From Planctomycetota bacterium (lineage in GTDB: Bacteria; Planctomycetota; Phycisphaerae; WQYP01), in the NCBI GenBank assembly GCA_021828925.1, contig JAJZCT010000007.1:1-17255 (forward strand): a DNA stretch of 17,255 nt, in the 5' to 3' direction. Shown piece after piece: positions 1-6,801 of this stretch; within the stretch, counting starts at the first letter, position 1, and each line of letters starts with the position of its first letter. Below the pieces are notes generated by a model, which worked only from the letters and a program-made list of their open reading frames with translations, was not told the origin of the DNA and did no database searches. Both the position numbers and the translations under genes were made by a program.

Positions 1-77
1 CTGGTGAGTTGTCTTAGTCTTTTGTGTTTGCCAATTAAATTTGCCCTTTTTGCCAGCCTCGCGGCGTAGACACCGGA
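1..77 (-). pseudogene. Remnant of a DUF6788-like gene, C-terminal part, running off the left edge
   Basis: Read on the minus strand from 77 to 1, the frame after a TAA at 78-80 is open and encodes about 25 residues ending in HKRLRQLT. The intact DUF6788-type protein at 1626-1934 has HKRLRELT at the same point and a VY pair a similar distance upstream. At DNA level positions 1-28 match 1702-1729 with one mismatch. There is no start codon and the N-terminal half is missing, so this is either the decayed tail of a second related element or an internal fragment of a gene continuing to the left. It lies outside the inverted repeats of the neighbouring IS. The DNA match is seen directly; the family assignment is inferred from the neighbour. 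Confidence 0.45.
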
Positions 78-125
78 TTAACTTACACGATAATCGCCGC
101 AATGTCGCCTCTGTCGCCTTCGGCA

Positions 126-139
126 CAGCCGTGACGAAT
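126..139 (+). repeat. Left terminal inverted repeat of the IS
   Basis: CAGCCGTGACGAAT is the exact reverse complement of 2098-2111. The match stops abruptly on both sides. A perfect 14-bp inverted pair flanking a transposase operon is unlikely by chance. Confidence 0.65.
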
Positions 140-312
140 GATACGCCAAGGTGGTCGTGGCCGTGGCCGGGCCCCGCCGTCGGCTCCCGCATAGCGCAGC
201 AGACCGACGCTCGTCGTGATAAGGCACGCGAGTTCCACGGGGGCGAACGGGGCGGATTCGACTGGGTGAGGGATGGACAATCTTATCAAGAGCATGAGCT
301 ACAGCACGCGAT

Positions 313-1623
313 TCAGGAAGAGTTGAACCGGATTTGAATACGTGCGGCGGCGGCAATGTCCAGAGCCTCCTGCGGGATCAGGACATTGCGAATACTCTCC
401 CAGAGGCGCTGTGCCATGGCTCGGATGGAGCCAAAGCTGCGTTTGACATCTTGGCACAGCAGGCTTCCGCGTTCGAGGAATTGCAGAATCAGGTGGGCGA
501 TCTGCAATAGAATGTACCAGTTGTGCATTTGCCGTCGCTTGGTACTGTAGGCATGCTCGAGATTGAATCCGCCATTCTTCTGGATGTTAAATCCTTCATT
601 CTCAATTTTCCATCGGCAGCGTGCTCCCTTATTTCCCAATTCATCGACGGTATCTACACGAATGGGGAAGTTGGTAAGCCACGCAAAATGCCGTTCTTTC
701 GAGTCCTTTCCGTAGTGCTCTGTACATTGAAAAATGTTGAACCTGTGATGCCGTTTACGATCGTCGATGTGTTCCATGCCGTTGACCCAGGCAAATTCCT
801 GGCGGGTGTGCTGGTCCACATGCACCACCTTGCAATTTGCCGCCATCAACGCCAGCAAAGATTGATATTCGATCCATAATGCCGGCATGGAGCCTGGTTT
901 GAAGGTGATGAAGTATTTCCAGTGATTCTGTTCACATATCGTGAAAACCGAGCCGTTAGCATATAGAGCGTCCATACACAGGCATAAACGCAGTTGGGGA
1001 TATTGTCGCTTGATTTTTTCAACCAGTCGTATGAACGCCTTGAGTTCACAATCCTGCTTGGGGGCATTGGGATCCATATTTTCTATAAATTCCGAGGCGA
1101 TGGATATGGCCAGACCGTCGGGCGTCACAAGCTTGGCTTCCAGGACTTGGTGATAATAATGCCTCTGGCCGTTAACCGTACGCTCCAGGCAATGTTCACA
1201 GTGTCGTGTGCGGAAGTGCAACTGTCCCGTGGCATCCAGCACCAGGAGCAGATGGCCGTGTAACCGCGCATAGTCCAATACTTTCATGCGAATGACGCGG
1301 TGAACCATAAGCTGCAGCAGCTTTTCCAGAGACCCGGTGGGAACATGGCTTAAAAAGTGCTCCACGGTATCACTGTGAGGGCGGCTGGTCATGGCCGATT
1401 GGCTCAAACGGTTCAGATTGGCCAAGGCAACGGGACTGTCGAGTTCAAAACGCAGTTTCCGTCGGGACCCCAGCTTCAGGAGGAAAATCATACTGCCTGT
1501 CCAGAACAGGAACTGGCGGGGATAGGTAATGCTATCCTGATCGCGGGTATCGACCAATTGTCCCAGCCAGTGCCTCATCTCCGGCCAGAAATGAGCCATG
1601 GTTTTGGCCAGAGCAGCGCCCAT
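313..1623 (-). CDS. IS4-like DDE transposase
   Basis: This 436-residue protein is expected to catalyse cut-and-paste movement of the surrounding IS. It has an RNase H-fold DDE pattern: VLDATG supplies Asp130, CMDALYA supplies Asp218, and RWKIENEGFNIQKNGG near residues 337-352 carries the likely catalytic Glu341. This resembles the Y-R-E-K region of IS4-type enzymes. A CEHC pair at about 142-145 lies just after the first Asp. The ATG is preceded by AGGGG at a good distance and lies only 2 nt beyond the stop of the upstream DUF6788-type gene, which implies translational coupling. No frameshift or internal stop is seen. The IS4-like grouping rests on the motif pattern; the exact IS family (IS4, IS1634 or an unclassified group) cannot be fixed without a database search. 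Confidence 0.85.
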   Translation of the reverse strand: MGAALAKTMAHFWPEMRHWLGQLVDTRDQDSITYPRQFLFWTGSMIFLLKLGSRRKLRFELDSPVALANLNRLSQSAMTSRPHSDTVEHFLSHVPTGSLEKLLQLMVHRVIRMKVLDYARLHGHLLLVLDATGQLHFRTRHCEHCLERTVNGQRHYYHQVLEAKLVTPDGLAISIASEFIENMDPNAPKQDCELKAFIRLVEKIKRQYPQLRLCLCMDALYANGSVFTICEQNHWKYFITFKPGSMPALWIEYQSLLALMAANCKVVHVDQHTRQEFAWVNGMEHIDDRKRHHRFNIFQCTEHYGKDSKERHFAWLTNFPIRVDTVDELGNKGARCRWKIENEGFNIQKNGGFNLEHAYSTKRRQMHNWYILLQIAHLILQFLERGSLLCQDVKRSFGSIRAMAQRLWESIRNVLIPQEALDIAAAARIQIRFNSS

Positions 1624-1625
1624 CG

Positions 1626-1934
1626 CTAGCCCCTGCCGGCACGCTGCTTCCGGGCCGTCAGGTGGGTTTGGATCAGGGCCAACTGCAACGCGGTGATCTC
1701 GCTGGTGAGTTCTCTTAGTCTTTTGTGTTCTCGTATCGATGCGGCAACCTCCTCCGTAAGGTCCTTGGGAACATAGACAGTCCGTGTCTTGCCATGCACT
1801 TTGAGTGTCACATGCGCACCCCCTGCGGCATTGTGCCCCAATGACGCGGCCAGAGGCGGGCAGCGTGGTGCCATCTGCTTGACGCGAGCATCGCGCAGGC
1901 GACGGATCAGGGTGGGGTGTTTGGGAATGCGCAT
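1626..1934 (-). CDS. DUF6788-like IS accessory protein
   Basis: This 102-aa basic protein precedes the transposase in the same IS. The block GKTRTVYVPKDLTEEV (about residues 48-63), followed by a charged helix containing HKRLRELTSEI, matches the general layout of DUF6788 proteins as I recall it (a short beta segment with R-x-VYVPKxL, then a helix). Those proteins are often encoded next to transposases and may bind DNA or regulate transposition, but their role is not established. The start is well supported: AAGGAGG lies 6 nt before the ATG. Its stop is 2 nt before the transposase start. A decayed relative is present at 1-77. The family call is from memory of the motif and is moderately secure. 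Confidence 0.65.
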   Translation of the reverse strand: MRIPKHPTLIRRLRDARVKQMAPRCPPLAASLGHNAAGGAHVTLKVHGKTRTVYVPKDLTEEVAASIREHKRLRELTSEITALQLALIQTHLTARKQRAGRG

Positions 1935-1953
1935 AACAGCCTCCTTAGTGCTA

Positions 1954-1982
1954 AGTGTATATACTTATCATAAAACCGGCAA
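1954..1982 (-). promoter_or_regulatory. Possible promoter of the IS operon
   Basis: On the minus strand TTGCCG (1977-1982) and TACACT (1954-1959) are 17 bp apart, each matching 4 of 6 sigma70 consensus bases. Two short palindromes overlap or follow it: CTTAG-TG-CTAAG at 1944-1955 and the imperfect AAGTGTATATACTT at 1953-1966. A repressor could bind there, perhaps the accessory protein itself (inference). Confidence 0.35.
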
Positions 1983-2097
1983 AAAGCAAGCGGTGCGAGA
2001 AAAAAATATAAACAAATATCCCCCGCCCCCCGTCGCCCCGCCATTTCGGCAGGCGGCCCGGGCTATTGGATCGGCCCTAAGGTGCGAAGAAAAAGTG

Positions 2098-2111
2098 ATT
2101 CGTCACGGCTG
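2098..2111 (-). repeat. Right terminal inverted repeat of the IS
   Basis: ATTCGTCACGGCTG is the exact reverse complement of 126-139 and marks the promoter-proximal end of the element. Confidence 0.65.
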
Positions 2112-2169
2112 GGTCAGCGGTACACGATCAGGCGATACACGGACAGGTCCCGCCGTCGCAACCGGACCG

Positions 2170-3225
2170 TTACTCGGACAGGCTCGCAAGGCGTGCCGGC
2201 CGCCAGACGCGGAAATATTGGGATGCAAAGTAGGTTCCGGCGACAAATAACAGTGCAAAAAGCTGGCAGCCCAGGCCTTCCCAAGTGGGGAAGGTGGCAA
2301 ACCAGTTTTTGATCCAGCCGGGAAATGCGACGGGCAAATTATGTGTGGGCAGCCAATTGGCCTGCTGCATTTCCTGCACGCTTTCCCCCACCATGACCAG
2401 CAATACCGCACCGATCATCACACCGGTGAGGATCAGCATTTTACGGTACGGCAATTTATAATGCCCGGCAAATGAGAGAAATGCGACCATGACCGTCAAA
2501 GCTAATCCAATGCCGGCCCCGGCCAGAACCACACTTTGCCCCGCCAGCAATCGCCAAGATTGCAGCATGATGACTACTTCAAAACCTTCGCGATAAACCG
2601 AGGTAAAGCCAATGGTCAACAAACCCCAGTACACCGCGGATTTGCTGTTGGTGACGGACTCTACAATATTTCGTTTACGCCGATTGTGATGGGTAATCCA
2701 GCCCGTCCAATATATTTTATGGAAGAACCAGTTCATAATCACCATCAGCACCACGACCGCCAGAAGGCCCGTGCCGGCTTGTACATTCAGCATGTTGGCA
2801 CTGGTGTTGGCGTTGATATCCGCCAGGATTGCGACCACCACAAAATAGGTCACAATCGTGGCGAGAAAAGAAAGACTCGAGCCGACAGCCACGGGCTTCC
2901 AGTAATTGCGATCGGTGCGGGCTAAACTTGAGGTAAGCGCCGCCAGCACAAGGATTGCTTCAAGCCCTTCGCGAAATACCAGAATACCGGCGTTGACCAT
3001 GACGGATACATGGCTGAGATTTTTAGACGCAGGGTCATTAGGATCGGGCGGATTTCCGCTGGCGGTGATTCCCTGCCAGACCAGCACGCCCAAAAGAATC
3101 AACAAAATGGAGATAAGCGCGGATCGCCAAACCACGCGAAAGCCTGAGGTTCGCGGCAGCTTCAGCCCCGCGACCAAATTCTTGTCGATTTCCGAACCTT
3201 CAGACTGACTCATCACTAACACCAT
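2170..3225 (-). CDS. FTR1-family high-affinity iron permease
   Basis: This 351-aa polytopic inner-membrane protein is expected to import iron. Two REGxE motifs, the hallmark of the FTR1/EfeU family and its proposed Fe-binding sites, are present: REGLE at residues 85-89 and REGFE at 212-216, each inside a hydrophobic helix. About seven membrane segments are evident, the first at about 34-54. There is no fused periplasmic cupredoxin or peptidase domain, and no efeO or efeB is visible nearby, so it stands alone. The ATG at 3225 has no clear Shine-Dalgarno; the ATG four codons in (3213, MSQSEG) has a weak GGTG and is an equally possible start. Upstream are a strong promoter and tandem Fur-like palindromes, which fits iron-controlled expression. 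The IS ends just after its stop codon. Confidence 0.88.
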   Translation of the reverse strand: MVLVMSQSEGSEIDKNLVAGLKLPRTSGFRVVWRSALISILLILLGVLVWQGITASGNPPDPNDPASKNLSHVSVMVNAGILVFREGLEAILVLAALTSSLARTDRNYWKPVAVGSSLSFLATIVTYFVVVAILADINANTSANMLNVQAGTGLLAVVVLMVIMNWFFHKIYWTGWITHHNRRKRNIVESVTNSKSAVYWGLLTIGFTSVYREGFEVVIMLQSWRLLAGQSVVLAGAGIGLALTVMVAFLSFAGHYKLPYRKMLILTGVMIGAVLLVMVGESVQEMQQANWLPTHNLPVAFPGWIKNWFATFPTWEGLGCQLFALLFVAGTYFASQYFRVWRPARLASLSE

Positions 3226-3232
3226 TTATCTA

Positions 3233-3249
3233 TTGAGATTGTGTCTCAA
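3233..3249. promoter_or_regulatory. Fur-like operator, proximal palindrome
   Basis: TTGAGA-TTGTG-TCTCAA is a 17-bp palindrome with perfect 6-bp arms. It lies between the predicted transcription start (about 3280) and the start codon of the iron permease. It can be read as a 7-1-7 Fur-type site of the TGAGAxT-N-AxTCTCA kind. The link to Fur is inferred from the layout and the iron-transport target. Confidence 0.55.
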
Positions 3250-3257
3250 CCATTTAG

Positions 3258-3274
3258 TTGAGACTTAATCTCAA
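3258..3274. promoter_or_regulatory. Fur-like operator, distal palindrome
   Basis: TTGAGA-CTTAA-TCTCAA has the same arms and spacing as the palindrome at 3233-3249, with centres 25 bp apart (between two and two and a half helical turns). A third, weaker palindrome, AGATA-AATAA-TATCT at 3281-3295, overlaps the -10 box. The array would cover the start of the permease transcript. Confidence 0.6.
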
Positions 3275-3286
3275 TTAACAAGATAA

Positions 3287-3315
3287 ATAATATCTCGATT
3301 TTTCCGCAGTGTCAA
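3287..3315 (-). promoter_or_regulatory. Sigma70-type promoter of the iron permease gene
   Basis: On the minus strand TTGACA (3310-3315, perfect consensus) and TATTAT (3287-3292, 5 of 6) are separated by exactly 17 bp. The predicted start is near 3280, giving a leader of about 55 nt that contains both Fur-like palindromes. Confidence 0.7.
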
Positions 3316-3338
3316 TTAAGTCTAAAGGCGACTCACGC

Positions 3339-3366
3339 TTGAGAACTCCGGCTTTTTCGCTATGAT
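3339..3366 (+). promoter_or_regulatory. Sigma70-type promoter of nuoH
   Basis: TTGAGA (3339-3344) and TATGAT (3361-3366) are 16 bp apart, placing the start near 3373, about 26 nt before the nuoH ATG. This promoter is divergent from that of the iron permease. Confidence 0.6.
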
Positions 3367-3398
3367 ACGTCGTTTTGCTGGGTTGCCTTGGAGCCAAC

Positions 3399-4685
3399 AT
3401 GCTGGGCGTATTTATTGCACATCTGGTTTTCACACTGGCCATGGTCGGTATAAGCACAGGTCTTATTGCGTATTTGATTCTTCTGGAGCGTAAAACCGCT
3501 TCCTGGATTCAGGACCGTATCGGTCCTAATCGCGTGGGGCCCAACGGATTGATGCAGCCGCTGGCGGATGGTGTGAAGTTCATTCTGAAAGAGGAATTCA
3601 TGCCCGCCAATGCGGATCGGTTCCTTTTTATCCTGGCTCCCATCATTATTATCGCGCCTGCCTTATGTGGGTTTGCGGTTATTCCATGGGGCGGCGTGAT
3701 TGCCAAAGGGACCGCGTTACCCAGTTGGATTCCCTGGATCGGCGGATGGGCGTTTCCCAAAAATTTCCACGTCATGGCCGCCAACCCGCAGATCGGCGTC
3801 TTATTTGTTATTGCGGTGGCATCGCTTTCGGTTTATGGCGTGGTGCTGGCCGGCTGGGCGTCCGGCAGCAAATGGAGTTTTCTGGGGGGGTTGCGTGCTA
3901 CGGCTCAGATGGTCAGCTATGAAATTCCATTGTTCTTATCTTTAATCTCGGTGGCGGTGGTGGCCGGCACTTTGCGACTTAACCCCATTGTCTCTGATCA
4001 GGCGACTTATTTTTCGGTTTTCAAATTCCTGCCTGCCTGGAATATTTTTGTGCAGCCGGCGGCTTTTATCATGTTTGTCGCCTGTATCTTCGCGGAATCT
4101 AACCGCACCCCGTTTGATTTGGCCGAGTGCGAACAGGAACTTGTCGGCGGCTATCACACTGAATATTCTTCCATGAAATTCGCGCTATTTTTCCTTGCCG
4201 AATACAGCGCCATGATCACCGGATCCGCCGTGGCGGTGGCGTTGTTCCTGGGCGGTTGGCACCTGCCGTATATTGATCTGATTCTTTATCATGGCGCACA
4301 GCCCGTCGCCACAGGTTGGCTGGGGGCGTTGCTGAAGTTTGTGGTATTCTGGGGCAAGGTGATTGCATTCCTGTTCTTCTACATGTGGGTACGCTGGACC
4401 CTGCCGCGGTTCCGCTTTGACCAGTTGATGAACCTGGCGTGGCGTGGAATGATTCCGTTATCCATTGGGACATTTCTTGAATCCGCGGCGTTTGTTTATC
4501 TGCACCGCGCGGGAATTCTTGAAAACCGCTGGTGGCTGCTGCTGGGCAATATTTTCCTGCTGGTGGCCGTGGCATTTTTAAGTCAAGTTCTGCCGGGCGA
4601 GCCGACCAACCGGCGCGTGGCGGTCCCCAATAGCCGCTACAATCCGATCAAGCGGCCGGTGCCGGAAATAGCGATCGAATCGTAA
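3399..4685 (+). CDS. nuoH: NADH-quinone oxidoreductase subunit H (NuoH)
   Basis: This 428-aa membrane subunit of respiratory complex I sits at the junction of the membrane and peripheral arms and helps form the quinone-binding channel. Diagnostic stretches are visible: QDRIGPNRVGPNGLMQPLAD near residues 39-58 and KEEFMP soon after, then FAESNRTPFDLAECEQELVG and HTEYSSMKFALFFLAEY in the middle, as in the NuoH/ND1 family. About eight or nine hydrophobic helices are present. It is longer than the E. coli protein (about 325 aa), mainly through longer loops and the C-terminus. ATG 3399 is preferred because GGAG precedes it by 6 nt; a TTG at 3375 in the same frame has no such support. No other nuo gene is in the window, so nuoH stands apart from the usual operon. 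Confidence 0.93.
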   Translation: MLGVFIAHLVFTLAMVGISTGLIAYLILLERKTASWIQDRIGPNRVGPNGLMQPLADGVKFILKEEFMPANADRFLFILAPIIIIAPALCGFAVIPWGGVIAKGTALPSWIPWIGGWAFPKNFHVMAANPQIGVLFVIAVASLSVYGVVLAGWASGSKWSFLGGLRATAQMVSYEIPLFLSLISVAVVAGTLRLNPIVSDQATYFSVFKFLPAWNIFVQPAAFIMFVACIFAESNRTPFDLAECEQELVGGYHTEYSSMKFALFFLAEYSAMITGSAVAVALFLGGWHLPYIDLILYHGAQPVATGWLGALLKFVVFWGKVIAFLFFYMWVRWTLPRFRFDQLMNLAWRGMIPLSIGTFLESAAFVYLHRAGILENRWWLLLGNIFLLVAVAFLSQVLPGEPTNRRVAVPNSRYNPIKRPVPEIAIES

Positions 4686-4797
4686 GCATGATCAATGGCG
4701 GGAAGCCAGTCAAACAGGCAGACTGTTCTGATGGAATTCTTGCGGCGCTGCCGACTTGTGGATCATGCGCTGTTTTGCAAACATCTGAGGAATTATT
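4686..4797. other. nuoH-glyS spacer with a spaced inverted repeat
   Basis: GCATGATC at 4686-4693 is perfectly inverted as GATCATGC at 4761-4768. No T-box motif, intrinsic terminator or clear promoter is seen, so glyS may be co-transcribed with nuoH. GAGG 9 nt before the glyS ATG is its ribosome-binding site. Confidence 0.35.
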
Positions 4798-6444
4798 ATG
4801 GCAGATACGTCCAATAGCAAAATGGAAAAAATTGTCGCGCTGTGCCGCCGGCGCGGCTTTGTGTTTCAATCCTCCGAAATTTACGGCGGCATCAACGGCT
4901 TTTGGGATTACGGCCCGCTGGGCGTGGAACTCAAACGCAATCTGAAAGAAGCCTGGTGGCATGATGTGGTGCGCTGCGCCCCGAAAGGCCCGGACGGCCA
5001 CATCATTGAAATGGTGGGTCTGGACTGCTCTATTATTATGAATCGGCGGGTATGGGAAGCCTCCGGCCATGCCACGGGGTTTAATGACCCGATGGTGGAT
5101 GACAAGGAAACTAAACAGCGGTTCCGCGCGGATCACTTGTGCGGCTTATTTACCGGGCCGGTTGCGGAAACTCAGGAACTTTCCCGACAGCAACTGGGAA
5201 CCGCTATTGCAGCGGGGCAACTACCTGTTCTTACCATGATCGCGGCCTCCGCCGGCGAAGCGGCAGAGATATTTGATAAGCAGGGGAAAAAACTGCTGAA
5301 AGATGCCAACTCGGGCCTGCGCATCCGGGAAAGCGGCAGCGACCAGGTGCTTTTGGAACAGCGCGGGCAGGAAATGGTGGGTATCATTGCTCCGTTAAAT
5401 CCTACATTGCTGCGGCAAACTCCCACGGCCATTCCGTCCCCCTTTTCCCAAAAGGCCGGTTCACTGACGGAACCGCGGCAGTTCAATCTGATGCTGCAAA
5501 CCCACACCGGTGCCGTGCACGATGACGCGTCCATGACATATCTGCGCCCGGAAACCGCGCAGGGCATTTTTGCCAATTTCCGTAACGTTACCGATACCTC
5601 GCGCGTCAAGATTCCTTTTGGCATTGCCCAGATCGGTAAAGCCTTCCGCAATGAAGTTACGCCGCGAAATTTTACCTTCCGTTCGCGTGAATTTGAGCAA
5701 ATGGAAATTGAATTTTTTGTGCATCCTTCCTCGGCTAAGCAATGGTACACCTGGTGGAGAGACTGGCGATTCCAATGGTGGCAGGGTATTGGTTTAACCA
5801 GCGGCAATTTGCAACTCCGGGAACATGATCGGGATGAACTGGCGCATTACGCCAAGGACGGTGCGGGCACCAGCGATATTGAGTATCGCTTTCCATTTAC
5901 TGATCCCGGCTTCGGCGAACTTGAGGGCGTGGCGCATCGCACGGATTTTGATCTGCGGCAGCACGCGGAATTTTCCGGCCTGGGTGATAAACTCAAATAT
6001 TTTGACCAGGAGCGTAACGAGCGCTACTTCCCCCACGTTATTGAGCCATCAGCGGGAGCTGACCGCGGCACCTTGGCGTTATTATGTGAAGCGTACCACG
6101 ATGATCCGGATCGGCCCAGTGGCGTGGTGATGAAATTCCACCCACGCATGGCCCCTATTAAGGCGGCAATATTCCCATTAGTGGATAAAGAGGGAATGCC
6201 GGACATTGCTGAAAAACTTTATATGGATTTGCGCCAAACGTGGAATATTCAATTTGACGTAAAACAAAACATCGGGAAGCGCTACGCTCGGATGGATGAA
6301 GCAGGCACCCCTTTCTGCTTTACCATTGATACGCAGACCCTTTCCGATCAAACCGTGACCGTTCGAGACCGTGATACGTTGCAACAGCAGCGGTTGCCGA
6401 TAGAAAGCGTAAAAGAGTTTTTGGCGGATAAAATCGGCGGATAA
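4798..6444 (+). CDS. glyS: Glycyl-tRNA synthetase, single-chain class II type
   Basis: This 548-aa cytoplasmic enzyme attaches glycine to tRNA-Gly. It is the homodimeric (alpha2) form, not the GlyQ/GlyS tetramer. The N-terminus has IYGGINGFWDYGPLG, typical of this type; YLRPETAQGIF and PFGIAQIGKAFRNE with a following REFEQMEIEFF form class II motif 2 (FRNE at about 283-286). EPSAGADRGTLALL near residue 420 is motif 3. The last ~110 residues match the anticodon-binding domain (KAAIFPLV, IGKRYARMDEAGTPFCFTID). An insertion of roughly 90 residues (about 115-205) follows RADHL. Where many relatives have a CPxCGG metal knuckle before the LTEPRxFN stretch, this protein reads SQKAGSLTEPRQFN and lacks the cysteines. 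GAGG upstream and the MADTSNSKMEKIVALCRRRG opening support the start. Confidence 0.93.
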   Translation: MADTSNSKMEKIVALCRRRGFVFQSSEIYGGINGFWDYGPLGVELKRNLKEAWWHDVVRCAPKGPDGHIIEMVGLDCSIIMNRRVWEASGHATGFNDPMVDDKETKQRFRADHLCGLFTGPVAETQELSRQQLGTAIAAGQLPVLTMIAASAGEAAEIFDKQGKKLLKDANSGLRIRESGSDQVLLEQRGQEMVGIIAPLNPTLLRQTPTAIPSPFSQKAGSLTEPRQFNLMLQTHTGAVHDDASMTYLRPETAQGIFANFRNVTDTSRVKIPFGIAQIGKAFRNEVTPRNFTFRSREFEQMEIEFFVHPSSAKQWYTWWRDWRFQWWQGIGLTSGNLQLREHDRDELAHYAKDGAGTSDIEYRFPFTDPGFGELEGVAHRTDFDLRQHAEFSGLGDKLKYFDQERNERYFPHVIEPSAGADRGTLALLCEAYHDDPDRPSGVVMKFHPRMAPIKAAIFPLVDKEGMPDIAEKLYMDLRQTWNIQFDVKQNIGKRYARMDEAGTPFCFTIDTQTLSDQTVTVRDRDTLQQQRLPIESVKEFLADKIGG

Positions 6445-6540
6445 TCGGGGAAAAATGCTTTTTTTTAATTTTTTGTCATTTTTTATAGGTCAATGTTCCT
6501 GACCCATTTAAAAGAATTTGAAAAAAATTTAAAAAAAGAG

Positions 6541-6568
6541 TTGAAGTTTTCTGATAGGATGCTACGAT
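6541..6568 (+). promoter_or_regulatory. Possible promoter of a small RNA after glyS
   Basis: TTGAAG (6541-6546) and TACGAT (6563-6568) are 16 bp apart, inside an AT-rich stretch downstream of glyS. The predicted start near 6575 would yield a transcript ending at the strong terminator at 6641-6681. Confidence 0.4.
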
Positions 6569-6574
6569 ATATAG

Positions 6575-6681
6575 AGTGTGAAGTGAATATTGATCAGCGG
6601 AAAGCTGATGTGATACCAAACTTGCTCTCTCTCTCCCTCCCCAGGCTGGCGTTCCTTCGGGCCGCCAGCCTGGTTTTTTTT
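6575..6681 (+). ncRNA. Candidate small RNA between glyS and the GH31 gene
   Basis: About 105 nt lie between a promoter-like element and an intrinsic terminator. A first hairpin, ATCAGC-GGAAA-GCTGAT, lies at 6593-6609. A single-stranded pyrimidine tract (about 6625-6641, ending CCCTCCCC) follows, then the terminator hairpin. The CCUCCC-like tract could pair with Shine-Dalgarno sequences, as C-rich loops do in some known regulatory RNAs (inference). A 68-codon frame across 6493-6699 has low-complexity, unprotein-like content and is not favoured. Alternatively this is just a long glyS 3' untranslated region. Confidence 0.35.
6641..6681 (+). terminator. Strong rho-independent terminator
   Basis: CCAGGCTGGCG (6641-6651) pairs perfectly with CGCCAGCCTGG (6663-6673), an 11-bp GC-rich stem with an 11-nt loop, followed by eight T residues (6674-6681). 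It ends glyS and/or the candidate small RNA transcript. Confidence 0.88.
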
Positions 6682-6780
6682 ATTTGTGCGAATAAATGAT
6701 TGCGAACCTGCCTTCATCCAAACAAGGCAAGACCGTTACTGCGGGTTATGCGAAAATGTCCGGAGGCGTCCATTTTTCGC

Positions 6781-6801
6781 GTTAATATAAATTATATTAA
6801 C
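6781..6801. repeat. Perfect 21-bp AT-rich palindrome over the GH31 stop codon
   Basis: Arms GTTAATATAA and TTATATTAAC flank a single A. The TAA stop of the GH31 gene (6797-6799, minus) lies in one arm. With a 1-nt centre it is a poor RNA hairpin and no T-run follows on the minus strand, so a protein-binding site is as likely as a terminator. A second imperfect hairpin, GCGAAAATG with CATTTTTCGC, lies at 6749-6780. Confidence 0.55.

Larger units (their letters stand above)
126..2111 (-). mobile_element. Insertion sequence (DDE transposase plus DUF6788-type accessory gene)
   Basis: A perfect 14-bp inverted repeat, CAGCCGTGACGAAT at 126-139 and ATTCGTCACGGCTG at 2098-2111, encloses two co-oriented, tightly coupled genes: a 102-aa DUF6788-like protein and a 436-aa transposase. 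The implied element is 1986 bp. About 185 bp of noncoding sequence lie between the transposase stop and the left repeat, and about 165 bp between the accessory gene start and the right repeat. No convincing target-site duplication is visible outside the repeats, so the exact tips may differ by a few bases or the duplication may have decayed. Both genes are open throughout, so the element may still be active. The right end sits 58 bp past the stop codon of the iron permease gene, so insertion did not damage it. Confidence 0.7.

Noticed and set aside
523..879. Plus-strand frame of 118 codons within the transposase gene
   Set aside because: It lies antisense to an intact DDE transposase with clear motifs; its own translation shows no domain.
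230..2045. GC-rich alternative IS ends (about 239-258 against 2028-2045)
   Set aside because: The similarity depends on gapped runs of G and C; the perfect 14-bp inverted pair at 126-139 and 2098-2111 is far better supported.
4686..4797. T-box or glycine riboswitch upstream of glyS
   Set aside because: No conserved T-box sequence or tandem glycine-aptamer elements can be seen, and the spacer is only 112 bp.
6493..6699. Possible small protein of 68 aa after glyS
   Set aside because: It runs through the terminator stem and a low-complexity CT tract, has no ribosome-binding site and looks unlike a protein at its C-terminal half.
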